A DNA stretch of 35,537 nt, taken from assembly GCA_902786515.1 (NCBI GenBank), contig CADADA010000033.1, forward strand, positions 1-35,537, read 5' to 3'. A program made the position numbers and the translations under genes. How positions within the stretch are numbered: the first letter of the stretch is position 1; every line of letters starts with the position of its first letter. Below, in pieces: positions 24,228 to 32,176 of the stretch. Below the pieces are notes generated by a model. That model did not search any database, was not told where the DNA came from, and saw nothing but the letters and a program-made list of their open reading frames with translations. The stretch is from an uncultured Lachnospiraceae bacterium. Lineage in GTDB: Bacteria > Bacillota > Clostridia > Lachnospirales > Lachnospiraceae.

Positions 24228-24458
24228 TTATTCAACACCCTTATCTTTTAAATACTTAACAACATCACCTAAAGATAAGATATTTTCTAAATCTTCTGAA
24301 GGAATCTCAACATCATATTCATCTTCAATTGCCATTACAATTTCAAATAAATCTAAAGAATCTGCATCTAAATCATCTTTGAATTTTGTATCAGCACTTA
24401 ATTCATCCTCATTTACATTTAACTGTTCTACTACTATTTCTTTAATCTTTTCTAACAT
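24228..24458 (-). CDS. acpP: Acyl carrier protein
   Basis: This 76-residue acidic protein carries growing acyl chains on a phosphopantetheine arm. The attachment serine is S34 in the DLDADSLDL motif, followed by the helix FEIVMAIEDEYDVEIP. The ATG at 24458 is preceded by AGAGGA at 6 bases; the frame extends upstream to 24512, but that region contains the promoter start site. It is the first gene of the fatty acid operon. Confidence 0.97.
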   Translation of the reverse strand: MLEKIKEIVVEQLNVNEDELSADTKFKDDLDADSLDLFEIVMAIEDEYDVEIPSEDLENILSLGDVVKYLKDKGVE

Positions 24459-24500
24459 TTCTCTTCCTCTTTCTTTCATTAAAATTATAAAAATATTTTT

Positions 24501-24513
24501 TTTGACTTTCAAA
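24501..24513. promoter_or_regulatory. FabT-like palindromic operator at the fatty acid operon start
   Basis: TTTGACTTTCAAA on plus (TTTGA-AAG-TCAAA on minus) is a 13-base inverted repeat with 5-base arms. It begins at the last base of the -10 box and covers the predicted transcription start near 24506. FabT, the MarR-family fatty acid repressor of Lactobacillales, binds palindromes with these half-sites. Whether this organism has such a protein cannot be seen; none is in the window. Confidence 0.5.
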
Positions 24514-24541
24514 GTATAAATTGATTGGTATCTTTTGTCAA
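24513..24541 (-). promoter_or_regulatory. Sigma-A promoter of the fatty acid synthesis operon
   Basis: On minus, a consensus TTGACA (24536-24541) and TATACT (24513-24518) are exactly 17 bases apart. This is the only convincing promoter between acpP and accDA, so the nine genes are likely one unit. Confidence 0.9.
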
Positions 24542-24544
24542 TAC

Positions 24545-24568
24545 TTTTAGCACAAAAACTCGCTAAAA
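24545..24568 (-). terminator. Weak hairpin after the transglutaminase gene
   Basis: A 7-base stem (TTTTAGC/GCTAAAA) with a 10-base loop overlaps the transglutaminase stop codon. No U-run follows on minus, so it is a poor terminator and read-through into the fatty acid operon is possible. Confidence 0.3.
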
Positions 24569-27034
24569 CAAATATAAATATCTAACTCTTCTGAAAACTG
24601 ACAAACGAATTTTCATCGAATCCGAAATCTCCATAACCATTGAGTGAAGCATCTTTTTTTCTTCATCTGACACATCATTTCTGCTGTATTTTGACGCTTC
24701 CACAAGACTAACCAGATATTTTGCCTGTTTTTCAGAACACAATTCACTTTCATAAAGCAGCTCTGAAAGATGTTCAAATGTCTGGGAATTTTTCCATCCA
24801 AGACGATACGCTCTGCATATTGACAATAAATATCTAAAATTTTTATCAACATCATAACATTTATTTCTTCTATATCGAAGAATTTCTGAAATGATAATAT
24901 ATAATATAACAGCAAGTACTAATGCAGATAAAATAAACAGCATAAAAACAATAGTTGATTTTTTCAGGCTTTCGTACGTCTGTCTGTTAAATATTGTATC
25001 AGACAATAATTGATTAAGAGCTGAATCTTCGTCACTGCTTTCCTCAAATGATCCGGGGGTTACTTCTACCCTGACCCATCCTAAATAATCCACATAAACC
25101 TCAACCCATGCATGTGCATCAGCGTCTGTGACGTCTATTATATATGGAACGCCTTCGTTCATGCTGTCATTATAACTTAAATCTTTTGCACGGTAATATG
25201 CTTCTCTTCTCGTGTCGTTATCTGTAGTATCAAACATGTATCCCCCGACATATCGTGCAGGTATTCCCAGAGAACGAAACATCAAAACGGCTGACGATGC
25301 AAAATAAGTGCAGTATCCTTTTTTGCTTTCTGACAGAAAATAATTAACAAAATCCTTTTTTGAAGGAGTTTTTCCGGGCATCAAAGTATACTCATATTCA
25401 TTTTCAAAGAGGCTTACTACTTTATCTACACAAACAATGCCGTCCTCTTCATTGATATCGTGTTCTCTCAAAACCTCTGAAATTACAGACTGATTTTTTT
25501 CCGGTACATCAAGATAAGTGTCATAAACATAGTCCCTGTATGCCTTTTCAATATTATATATCTCTTCATCTTCATTTTTGAGATAATTCTGCTCTGCATA
25601 ATATTTTATTTTAGAAATATCCTGTTCTATCAGATGATAATAAAAACATTGGATTTCGTTCTTATAATATATACTTCCGTCGTATTCATCATCATTTATC
25701 AATTTGCAGTATAATCCTGAATCAGATACATTATATGGTAAGTATGTATAATCAATATTTGCAAATACATTTTCAACATAAATACTTTTCATGGTATCTG
25801 TTAGTTTTTTTTCATCATCTATTTTTAGAATATTGTATGTTAAATCTGCTATATCCTCACTTTTTAGGGACGCAGACCACGGTCTGTTATCCACTTTGTA
25901 ATCATTCAGATTATGATGTTTTCCGGTTTCAGACAGATATTTCCACCTGTTATCCTCATATACTGTTCCCGTATACGCCCTAAGGTAAATGTATTCCTCT
26001 TGCGGAATTACCATCGTTGTAACCCCTAGCTGCTTTTCATAGCTTAAATTTACTCTGTCTACACTGCCAAGCTCATTCCTGCTGATTCCACCAACACCAC
26101 TTCCGCTCGGATTAAGCATGCCCCAGAATCCGACAATCGCAAATCTCTTTGCTGTTTCAGTGGTGCTGTCTTTCCACACAGAGTATTTTTCATTCATTCT
26201 GAATGTGGCTCTTGGAAATATCATTCCAATAATCCCGGCACAAAAAAGCAGCACTGTCAAAATCATGACGGAAACTGAAAAACTGTTACGCGGGTCAGAT
26301 ACATAATCATATGTCAACGTATTTTTTTTTCTCTTCGCACTATATCCTTTGTGCTTTTTACTTTCCATCTTATAGTATCTCGAATTTCTTAATATAATCA
26401 GGCAAACCAGAGAAGAAAAATACAGAACGGATATCATTACATCCATCCTTTTTCCAAGATACATTCCAATCTGCACGAATGGGAACGTTGTAACAAATGC
26501 AATCACAAAACCTTTTGTTTCGTTAATTGCTATATTGAGCAATAATCCCAAAGAACCGGCTATAAATATCAGACATAGTGTTACTGCAAATATTTTGTTA
26601 TTAACATATTCATCGTATCTTCTTTCAATTGGCAGATCAAGTTTTACTTCCAGCACTTCCATGAACGCATTTGCAATCGTACCAAAACCGCCTCTTATAA
26701 TAAATGTATAATTTGTTATTCCATAAACAAAACCGACAAGAATCCCTATGTAGCCTGCTAATTTCCACCAGATTTTCAAATAAAACGAAGAAAAAATCAG
26801 GCACATAACTGCTACTGCGAGTATAAATACAAACTTGTTATACTTTATATCAAAGGCTGACATTACACTCATAATTGATGATATAAGAATTAAGGCATTC
26901 AATCCCCCATTAAGGCACAGATGCAGAATGTTGTAATATTTTCTGTCTATTACAGGCACTTCTTCCAGCATAATACCTGTTTTATAGTATTCTGTTTTCT
27001 CGATTTCTTTTATCTTATTCTTCTTTTTCATCAT
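24563..27034 (-). CDS. Membrane-anchored transglutaminase-like protein (TgpA/YebA type)
   Basis: This 823-residue protein has an N-terminal block of about six or seven membrane helices (~37-275), a large extracytoplasmic region with a transglutaminase-like fold (~480-665), one more helix (~694-716) and a cytoplasmic tail to 823. Catalytic residues visible are C575 in KKGYCTYFASSAVLMFRSLG and H641 in DADAHAWVEVYVDYLGW; the third position is E657 in VRVEVTPG, where Asp is common in other transglutaminases. In B. subtilis the analogous gene yebA sits beside yeaC (MoxR) and yeaD (DUF58), as here. The substrate is unknown; protein cross-linking or proteolysis in the envelope is plausible. Its ATG overlaps the DUF58 stop by four bases (ATGA). 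Confidence 0.85.
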   Translation of the reverse strand: MMKKKNKIKEIEKTEYYKTGIMLEEVPVIDRKYYNILHLCLNGGLNALILISSIMSVMSAFDIKYNKFVFILAVAVMCLIFSSFYLKIWWKLAGYIGILVGFVYGITNYTFIIRGGFGTIANAFMEVLEVKLDLPIERRYDEYVNNKIFAVTLCLIFIAGSLGLLLNIAINETKGFVIAFVTTFPFVQIGMYLGKRMDVMISVLYFSSLVCLIILRNSRYYKMESKKHKGYSAKRKKNTLTYDYVSDPRNSFSVSVMILTVLLFCAGIIGMIFPRATFRMNEKYSVWKDSTTETAKRFAIVGFWGMLNPSGSGVGGISRNELGSVDRVNLSYEKQLGVTTMVIPQEEYIYLRAYTGTVYEDNRWKYLSETGKHHNLNDYKVDNRPWSASLKSEDIADLTYNILKIDDEKKLTDTMKSIYVENVFANIDYTYLPYNVSDSGLYCKLINDDEYDGSIYYKNEIQCFYYHLIEQDISKIKYYAEQNYLKNEDEEIYNIEKAYRDYVYDTYLDVPEKNQSVISEVLREHDINEEDGIVCVDKVVSLFENEYEYTLMPGKTPSKKDFVNYFLSESKKGYCTYFASSAVLMFRSLGIPARYVGGYMFDTTDNDTRREAYYRAKDLSYNDSMNEGVPYIIDVTDADAHAWVEVYVDYLGWVRVEVTPGSFEESSDEDSALNQLLSDTIFNRQTYESLKKSTIVFMLFILSALVLAVILYIIISEILRYRRNKCYDVDKNFRYLLSICRAYRLGWKNSQTFEHLSELLYESELCSEKQAKYLVSLVEASKYSRNDVSDEEKKMLHSMVMEISDSMKIRLSVFRRVRYLYLF

Positions 27035-28101
27035 AGTCCGTATATCACAGCCTTTCCATTATATATCCCCAGTTTTTCTTCTTTAATATTCACCTCATTA
27101 GAGGCATTTGTAACATACAGTCCCGTAAACCCTCCATTTTCATATTCATTTTTGTACGCATTATAAGCCTCCACTCCATTTCCGGAAGGTTTTACATACA
27201 TAATATCATTCAAAGCAAGCATTATATCATTTTCTGTCTGAATTTCCCTGATAACATTTTCCATACTTTCACTGTTATGCCACACCATATAAAACTCACG
27301 TCCATTATTTATTAAAAATAGGGCGTATCCCATATATGCTTCAAGTACAGAATCCATCTCTCCCGGTATATCGGGATTATTATATAACTCTAAAACAAGA
27401 CATAATCTGTTTGTAAATGGCATTGAGTATTCTTTTACCATCCAGTCATCATATCTTGCAGTTAGTTTCCAATGCACCGACTGCAGACTGTCTCCCGGTT
27501 CATACGGACGTATTTCTGATATATCTGATACATCAGTTCCTTTTTTGTACTGAACCTCCGACTCATCTCCGTCGCCCGGCGACAATGCCTGCATATCAAT
27601 TGAAGCCTCTTTTGATACAGGCAGAATAATCAGCGTTTTTTGTTCATGATATGGAAATTTTTTTCTTGCCATACCCAAAAAATCCCTGACTTCCACTTCT
27701 GTAATATCAACTGTTATGCATCCGCAATATAGCGATTTGAATTTCCACGTTATTTCATTTGTTTTAAACGGAACATCAGGTACATTAAGAATATATTCCT
27801 TTTCATTTCCATAAAACATATTTTTGACATTCATTTTTATCTTCATATCTCCCATCGGATAAAATGAAGGATTTTTAATGGCTATCTTAAACAGAATATC
27901 AGCTTCTCTTCCCGCATTTACCGGAAAATCTGTTATCTTTATTATGGTCTTCTTATATGTTTTATAAAACAAAATCACTGATATAACCGGCATTATAATA
28001 ACCGCAGCCAGAAGCACCGCAAGTATATAATCATTATAAAACAACAGACCGGTTATGACGAGTGCAATTAATAACAGATAGTTTATCAGGTTCCCTATCA
28101 T
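27031..28101 (-). CDS. DUF58 family membrane protein
   Basis: This 356-residue protein has two N-terminal membrane helices (~5-23 and ~27-47), a beta-rich region (~55-150), and the DUF58 core near residues 205-226, seen as SLQSVHWKLTARYDDWMVKEYS-like sequence. DUF58 proteins are regularly encoded with MoxR ATPases and transglutaminase-like membrane proteins, and resemble von Willebrand factor A domains in part. Its biochemical role is unknown; acting as a partner of the MoxR ATPase is the usual proposal. It starts 6 bases after the MoxR stop and overlaps the transglutaminase gene, so all three are one translational unit. Confidence 0.85.
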   Translation of the reverse strand: MIGNLINYLLLIALVITGLLFYNDYILAVLLAAVIIMPVISVILFYKTYKKTIIKITDFPVNAGREADILFKIAIKNPSFYPMGDMKIKMNVKNMFYGNEKEYILNVPDVPFKTNEITWKFKSLYCGCITVDITEVEVRDFLGMARKKFPYHEQKTLIILPVSKEASIDMQALSPGDGDESEVQYKKGTDVSDISEIRPYEPGDSLQSVHWKLTARYDDWMVKEYSMPFTNRLCLVLELYNNPDIPGEMDSVLEAYMGYALFLINNGREFYMVWHNSESMENVIREIQTENDIMLALNDIMYVKPSGNGVEAYNAYKNEYENGGFTGLYVTNASNEVNIKEEKLGIYNGKAVIYGL

Positions 28102-28107
28102 AAAACA

Positions 28108-29055
28108 TCATCCTCTTTTACTATTACCCAAAGGCATATCTATTTTATTCTTAACTGCATCCATAATTTTTTCTTCATTAATTCCTGATGCCTTCGCTTT
28201 TGAACTTGGTACGATTCTATGCGTACATACACAATCAATATTACCCACTATATCCTCAGGAATTACATAATCGCGGTCTGATAAAAGTGCAGTAGCTTTT
28301 GCCATAGAAAGAAGTGCAATTCCCCCTCTCGGACTGACACCAAGACTAATGTTATCGTCTTCTCTTGTAATTCTTACCAAACGTGTAAGATAATCATAAA
28401 TACTTTCCTCTACATACACATCACAAGCCTTTTTCTGCAATTCTATAATATCATCTCCCGATAATATCTGATTTACATCTGATAATGCATCATAACTTTT
28501 TCCCTTATAAACACTTATCTCATCATTGAAATCAGGATATCCCATAGACAGTTTTATCATAAATCTGTCCAGCTGTGACTCTGGAAGCTTTTGTGTTCCG
28601 ACATACCCTGTAGGATTCTGTGTTGCAATAACAATAAACGGATTCGGTAATATTCTTGTTTCTCCCTCAACCGTAACCTTTTTCTCCTCCATCACTTCAA
28701 GTAATGCTGACTGGGTTTTTGGTGATGTTCTATTGATTTCATCCGCCAAAAGCAGGTTGCACATAGACACACCGGGCTTATATTCAAAATCGTTTATCTT
28801 TTTGTTATACATAGAAAATCCCACAACGTCTGAAGGCAATACATCCGGCGTAAACTGCATTCTCCGGTAAGATAAGTTAAGCGTTCTCGAAAAAGCTACT
28901 GCCAATGTGGTTTTCCCGACTCCCGGAACATCCTCAAGCAGGATATGACCTTTTGCCACTATCGCCGTGAAAATGTATTTTATAATATCATCTTTTCCTG
29001 ATATTACCTTTCCTATTTCATTTTGAATATCATTAATCATTTCTTTATTGCTCAT
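28108..29055 (-). CDS. MoxR-family AAA+ ATPase
   Basis: This 315-residue cytoplasmic ATPase belongs to the MoxR branch of AAA+ proteins. The Walker A is EDVPGVGKTT (41-50), Walker B is LLLADEINR, sensor 1 is ATQNP, and the arginine finger region is ESQLDRF. The C-terminal lid has VSPRGGIALLSMAKATALL, typical of MoxR. MoxR proteins are thought to act as chaperones that assemble or activate neighbouring envelope or metalloprotein complexes. The ATG overlaps the stop of the upstream membrane protein by one base (TAATG), which ties that protein to this module. Confidence 0.93.
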   Translation of the reverse strand: MSNKEMINDIQNEIGKVISGKDDIIKYIFTAIVAKGHILLEDVPGVGKTTLAVAFSRTLNLSYRRMQFTPDVLPSDVVGFSMYNKKINDFEYKPGVSMCNLLLADEINRTSPKTQSALLEVMEEKKVTVEGETRILPNPFIVIATQNPTGYVGTQKLPESQLDRFMIKLSMGYPDFNDEISVYKGKSYDALSDVNQILSGDDIIELQKKACDVYVEESIYDYLTRLVRITREDDNISLGVSPRGGIALLSMAKATALLSDRDYVIPEDIVGNIDCVCTHRIVPSSKAKASGINEEKIMDAVKNKIDMPLGNSKRG

Positions 29056-30083
29056 TATAAATCCCTTTCCCTGCTTCCATTCATATTGTAAACTATATCC
29101 TTAAATTGTTCGTTTTGATAAATATACATTTTATCCAGTTTTTCACTATATCCGATTAAAATATGAGGAAATGTTCTGACAGCATAATTTAAAATATCAT
29201 CTACTGTTTTTTTGTCAATATTTTCAATCTGGTACGAATTATACTCATCATCCCATATCTCTATTCCATTGTAATATTCATCTGTCTTAATACCTGTACC
29301 GGATTTATCTGTAGAGCATTCGTACATCCACATTATTCGTGAATTATTTAATACAATATTTTTATTCTTCTGGAAGAAATACATATATGCATCGCCAATT
29401 CGAATTTTATCTGTAAAAAATCTGGAATACTCATAGTCTCTTTCCATCTCTTTCATCTGTTCTCCAGAACCCGCTCCGCTGAAAAGTATTAAGAATAATC
29501 TGATAATTGCATATGTAATACACAAAATATATACCAAATTAACCGGAATCATGAAAACCGGCGGTTCAACCTGAGCAATATAGCATTGTTCTACATATGT
29601 GCTTCCATACCTGTTATTATCAAACATATCAACCTCAGATATTAGTTTTGATTGTAAATATTCATCCTGTTTAACACATTTTCCAACAAATTTATATGAG
29701 TCACCTGTTTTATTTTTATGAAATGCTTCAACATGACTATCCAGTATTTCTTTATCCTCTTCCGGCGCCATCAATATAAAAAAATGTATATTTGAATTCT
29801 CTCTGAACGCAGCAAGATAATAGTAATAATTCTTCTCATCAGATAATAATTTTTTCTGTGTTCGCACCATAAAACATTCTACCAGTTTTATATCTTTTAA
29901 ATCATATTCCACATATCGTCCCGTAAGTTTTTTTAAATCCTGATCGCGGTATTCGACTGCTCCTCTCCTATAATATGATATCTCATTTCTATTCATAAAA
30001 AGGCCTGTACATCCTACTATAAGCAGTAATACGATACTAAATGCATGTTTTTTTAATAACAATTTCTTTATTTTATCCGACAT
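29055..30083 (-). CDS. Unrecognised two-helix membrane protein preceding moxR
   Basis: I do not recognise this 342-residue protein. A first hydrophobic helix (~14-29, ending near CTGLFMN) and a second (~183-209, PVNLVYILCITYAIIRLFLILF) bracket a ~150-residue domain that should be extracytoplasmic and is rich in aromatic and charged residues; a second domain of ~130 residues follows on the cytoplasmic side, if the first helix is N-in. No catalytic motif is apparent. The start is ATG 30083, with AGGTGA 8 bases upstream; a GTG at 30095 overlaps that site. Its stop overlaps the MoxR start, so it is likely part of the same complex or pathway. It follows the kinase gene after a terminator. Confidence 0.65.
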   Translation of the reverse strand: MSDKIKKLLLKKHAFSIVLLLIVGCTGLFMNRNEISYYRRGAVEYRDQDLKKLTGRYVEYDLKDIKLVECFMVRTQKKLLSDEKNYYYYLAAFRENSNIHFFILMAPEEDKEILDSHVEAFHKNKTGDSYKFVGKCVKQDEYLQSKLISEVDMFDNNRYGSTYVEQCYIAQVEPPVFMIPVNLVYILCITYAIIRLFLILFSGAGSGEQMKEMERDYEYSRFFTDKIRIGDAYMYFFQKNKNIVLNNSRIMWMYECSTDKSGTGIKTDEYYNGIEIWDDEYNSYQIENIDKKTVDDILNYAVRTFPHILIGYSEKLDKMYIYQNEQFKDIVYNMNGSRERDL

Positions 30084-30135
30084 GTAAATTATCACCTCTC
30101 ACTCCGTGTAAATTTCCTGTATAGTTATAGTAGAG

Positions 30136-30169
30136 TTAAAAATACCGGAAGCTTCTGACCTCCGGTATT
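30136..30169 (-). terminator. Intrinsic terminator of the kinase-LRR gene
   Basis: A 9-base GC-containing stem (AATACCGGA at 30141-30149, complement at 30161-30169) with an 11-base loop is followed on minus by TTTTTAA. It lies 10 bases after the kinase stop and separates the kinase from the membrane protein/MoxR operon. Confidence 0.85.
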
Positions 30170-30179
30170 CTCTAATAAA

Positions 30180-31997
30180 CTAACTTTCAACTTCACATCC
30201 CGGAATAACCGTCTTAAAGTCATCTATCTGACTCTTGGTTATATCCGTATTCTTAACATTCAAGTATTTCAACGACTTAAGAGGATATAAAGGTTCAAGT
30301 GTCTTAACACGTGTGCCCCACAAATCTATATATGTCAGATTCGTAAGTCCTGATAATGGCATTAAGTCCTCGACTCTTGTATTTCTAAGTGCAATATAAT
30401 TCAACTGTTTACAATCAACCAAAGGTGATAAATCGTCCACCATGTTGTTGCTCAAAATCAGTTTCTGAAGCTGCAAACATTCTCTTAATGGCTGTATGCT
30501 TCCTACATCATTATGCTCTACATTCAATTCTACAATATCATCCTCAAATCGTACTCTACCCAGCTTTAACTTGACAACCTTCTTAAATGTTGACTTGAAG
30601 AATCCGCCTGACTTTTTCTCCGGCTTCGGTGGAGCTGATGATTTTATCTCATTCGTCAGTGGCTGTGGTGCTGCCGGTGCTGCCGGTGTTGGTGCAACTG
30701 GTGTAGGTGCTGCCGGTGTAGGTGCCACAGGTGTTGGCGCTGCCGGTGTAGGTGCTACTGGTGTTGGTGCTGCCGGTGTTGGTGCTACTGGTGTTGGTAC
30801 CACAGGTGTTGGCGCTGCCGGCTGTGGTGCTACCGGTGTAGGTGCTGCCGGCTGTGGTGTCGTAGATGTCGCAGAGTGTCCCACATTTACAACAATCGGT
30901 TGCGATGCGAAATCATCCGCAGGTGCCGGTGCCGGTGCTGCTGCACCTGTCTGAATAAGTGGCTTACCTGTAATAGATGATACAAGAATATCATTTCCAT
31001 TTGCATCTTTTTCTGTAACACTATAATAAAGGATTTCAACAAGCTCACCAACATTCTGGAATCTGTCCTGAGCTTTGACAGAAAGTCCTTTCATAATCGC
31101 ATAATCAATCTCCGGCCATATATCTCTGTCAAATTTCGACAATGGTTCAACATTGTCTTCAATCATACGTTCCAATGCTTCCTGAGGAGTGATTCCGGTA
31201 ATCATTTTGTACATTGTGGCACATAACGCATAAACATCCGTCCATGGTCCCTGTACCCCTTTTACCCGATACTGTTCTTCCGGTGCATATCCCCGCTTAA
31301 GCACAACGGTAATGCTCTTATTATCCTCACCGTTACAAACTCTTGCGGCACCAAAATCAGTAAGCTTAATCTGGTTATTCTTTGTAATCATGATATTGTC
31401 AGGACTTATATCCCTATGAATCATACCGGTCTCATGAATCTTAATCATAGACTCTAAAACAGGCCTCATCATCTTTGTAACTTCACTCTGGCTCATACGC
31501 CCGCCAACCTTCATAAGATGCTGCTTAAGCGTAATACCGTTGATGAATTCCATTATGATGTAAGCTGTCTCATTTTCATAGAAGAAATCCTTAACAGTTA
31601 CAATACCAGGCAAATCTGAGAACATCGTAAGATTACGAGCCTCTCTCAGATACTTTTCAAGGCCTTCCTTGTATAACTGCTGACTTTCACCGGAAAATAT
31701 AGTAAGTGCATTTCCGGCTGTAATATCCCTCGTACCTAACTCTGAAGGAAAATATTCCTTTATCGCCACCGGAAGTTCTGTCTCCATATTAAATCCGATG
31801 TATGTGATTCCGAAGCCTCCCTCACCTATTACTTTACCTACCAGATACTTATTATTAAGTATAGTAAAAGGCCTTAAGCTTCTCGGGGACGGTGCATACG
31901 TCGTCTTATCAAAGCCACATAAAGGGCAAGGTAAATCCGGCTCATCCAGCACAGCCATACATCCCGGACACAAACATTTAGGATCAATTGTACTCAT
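30180..31997 (-). CDS. Zn-ribbon Ser/Thr protein kinase with proline-rich linker and leucine-rich repeats
   Basis: This 605-residue protein begins with a zinc ribbon (C10, C13, C24, C27; a further C8), followed by a Hanks-type kinase domain at ~50-325. P-loop GEGGFG is at 58-63, the ATP lysine is K80 (AIKEYFP), the catalytic loop is HRDISPDN (D196, N201), and DFG is at 215-217. The usual lysine of HRDxK is serine (S198). Residues ~353-445 are a Pro/Ala-rich linker, and ~480-600 are short leucine-rich repeats ending the protein. No membrane helix is seen, so unlike PrkC it is cytoplasmic. AGGAGGAG 7 bases upstream supports the start. Substrates are unknown. Confidence 0.88.
   Translation of the reverse strand: MSTIDPKCLCPGCMAVLDEPDLPCPLCGFDKTTYAPSPRSLRPFTILNNKYLVGKVIGEGGFGITYIGFNMETELPVAIKEYFPSELGTRDITAGNALTIFSGESQQLYKEGLEKYLREARNLTMFSDLPGIVTVKDFFYENETAYIIMEFINGITLKQHLMKVGGRMSQSEVTKMMRPVLESMIKIHETGMIHRDISPDNIMITKNNQIKLTDFGAARVCNGEDNKSITVVLKRGYAPEEQYRVKGVQGPWTDVYALCATMYKMITGITPQEALERMIEDNVEPLSKFDRDIWPEIDYAIMKGLSVKAQDRFQNVGELVEILYYSVTEKDANGNDILVSSITGKPLIQTGAAAPAPAPADDFASQPIVVNVGHSATSTTPQPAAPTPVAPQPAAPTPVVPTPVAPTPAAPTPVAPTPAAPTPVAPTPAAPTPVAPTPAAPAAPQPLTNEIKSSAPPKPEKKSGGFFKSTFKKVVKLKLGRVRFEDDIVELNVEHNDVGSIQPLRECLQLQKLILSNNMVDDLSPLVDCKQLNYIALRNTRVEDLMPLSGLTNLTYIDLWGTRVKTLEPLYPLKSLKYLNVKNTDITKSQIDDFKTVIPGCEVES
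30678..30797 (-). repeat. Tandem 30-base repeat coding a PTPVAPTPAA linker
   Basis: Residues 401-440 of the kinase are four copies of a ten-residue unit PTPVAPTPAA, with related degenerate units on both sides. The segment forms a flexible Pro/Ala linker between kinase and leucine-rich repeats. Repeat number is likely to vary. Confidence 0.85.
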
Positions 31998-32054
31998 GCT
32001 ATCACTCCTCCTGAAATTAAATTCCTATATTTTTTAAGCATATATCTAGAAACA

Positions 32055-32083
32055 ATTATAGCATTTATGTTCAATTCGTGCAA
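32055..32083 (-). promoter_or_regulatory. Sigma-A promoter of the kinase-LRR gene
   Basis: On minus, TTGCAC (32078-32083) and TATAAT (32055-32060) are 17 bases apart, with a TG one base before the -10. The poor -35 is offset by the extended -10. Confidence 0.65.
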
Positions 32084-32176
32084 TAATTTTTGTACACCTT
32101 TTGTGTATTTTTTCCTGTATTTAGTCGTTTTACACAGTTTATTGATAAATTTTGTACATAATGCCAAATTTTACAA

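Noticed and set aside
24459..24512. 18-codon N-terminal extension of acyl carrier protein
   Set aside because: It would start at the predicted transcription start and operator; the ATG at 24458 has the ribosome binding site and the family N-terminus.
30496..30954. Gly/Ala/Val-rich open frame on plus
   Set aside because: Antisense of the Pro/Ala linker of the kinase; no start signal and composition mirrors the real gene.
32090..32125. Terminator-like TACAC/GTGTA hairpin with T-run on plus
   Set aside because: No plus-strand gene precedes it, the stem is only five pairs, and on the minus strand, where pta ends, there is no U-run.
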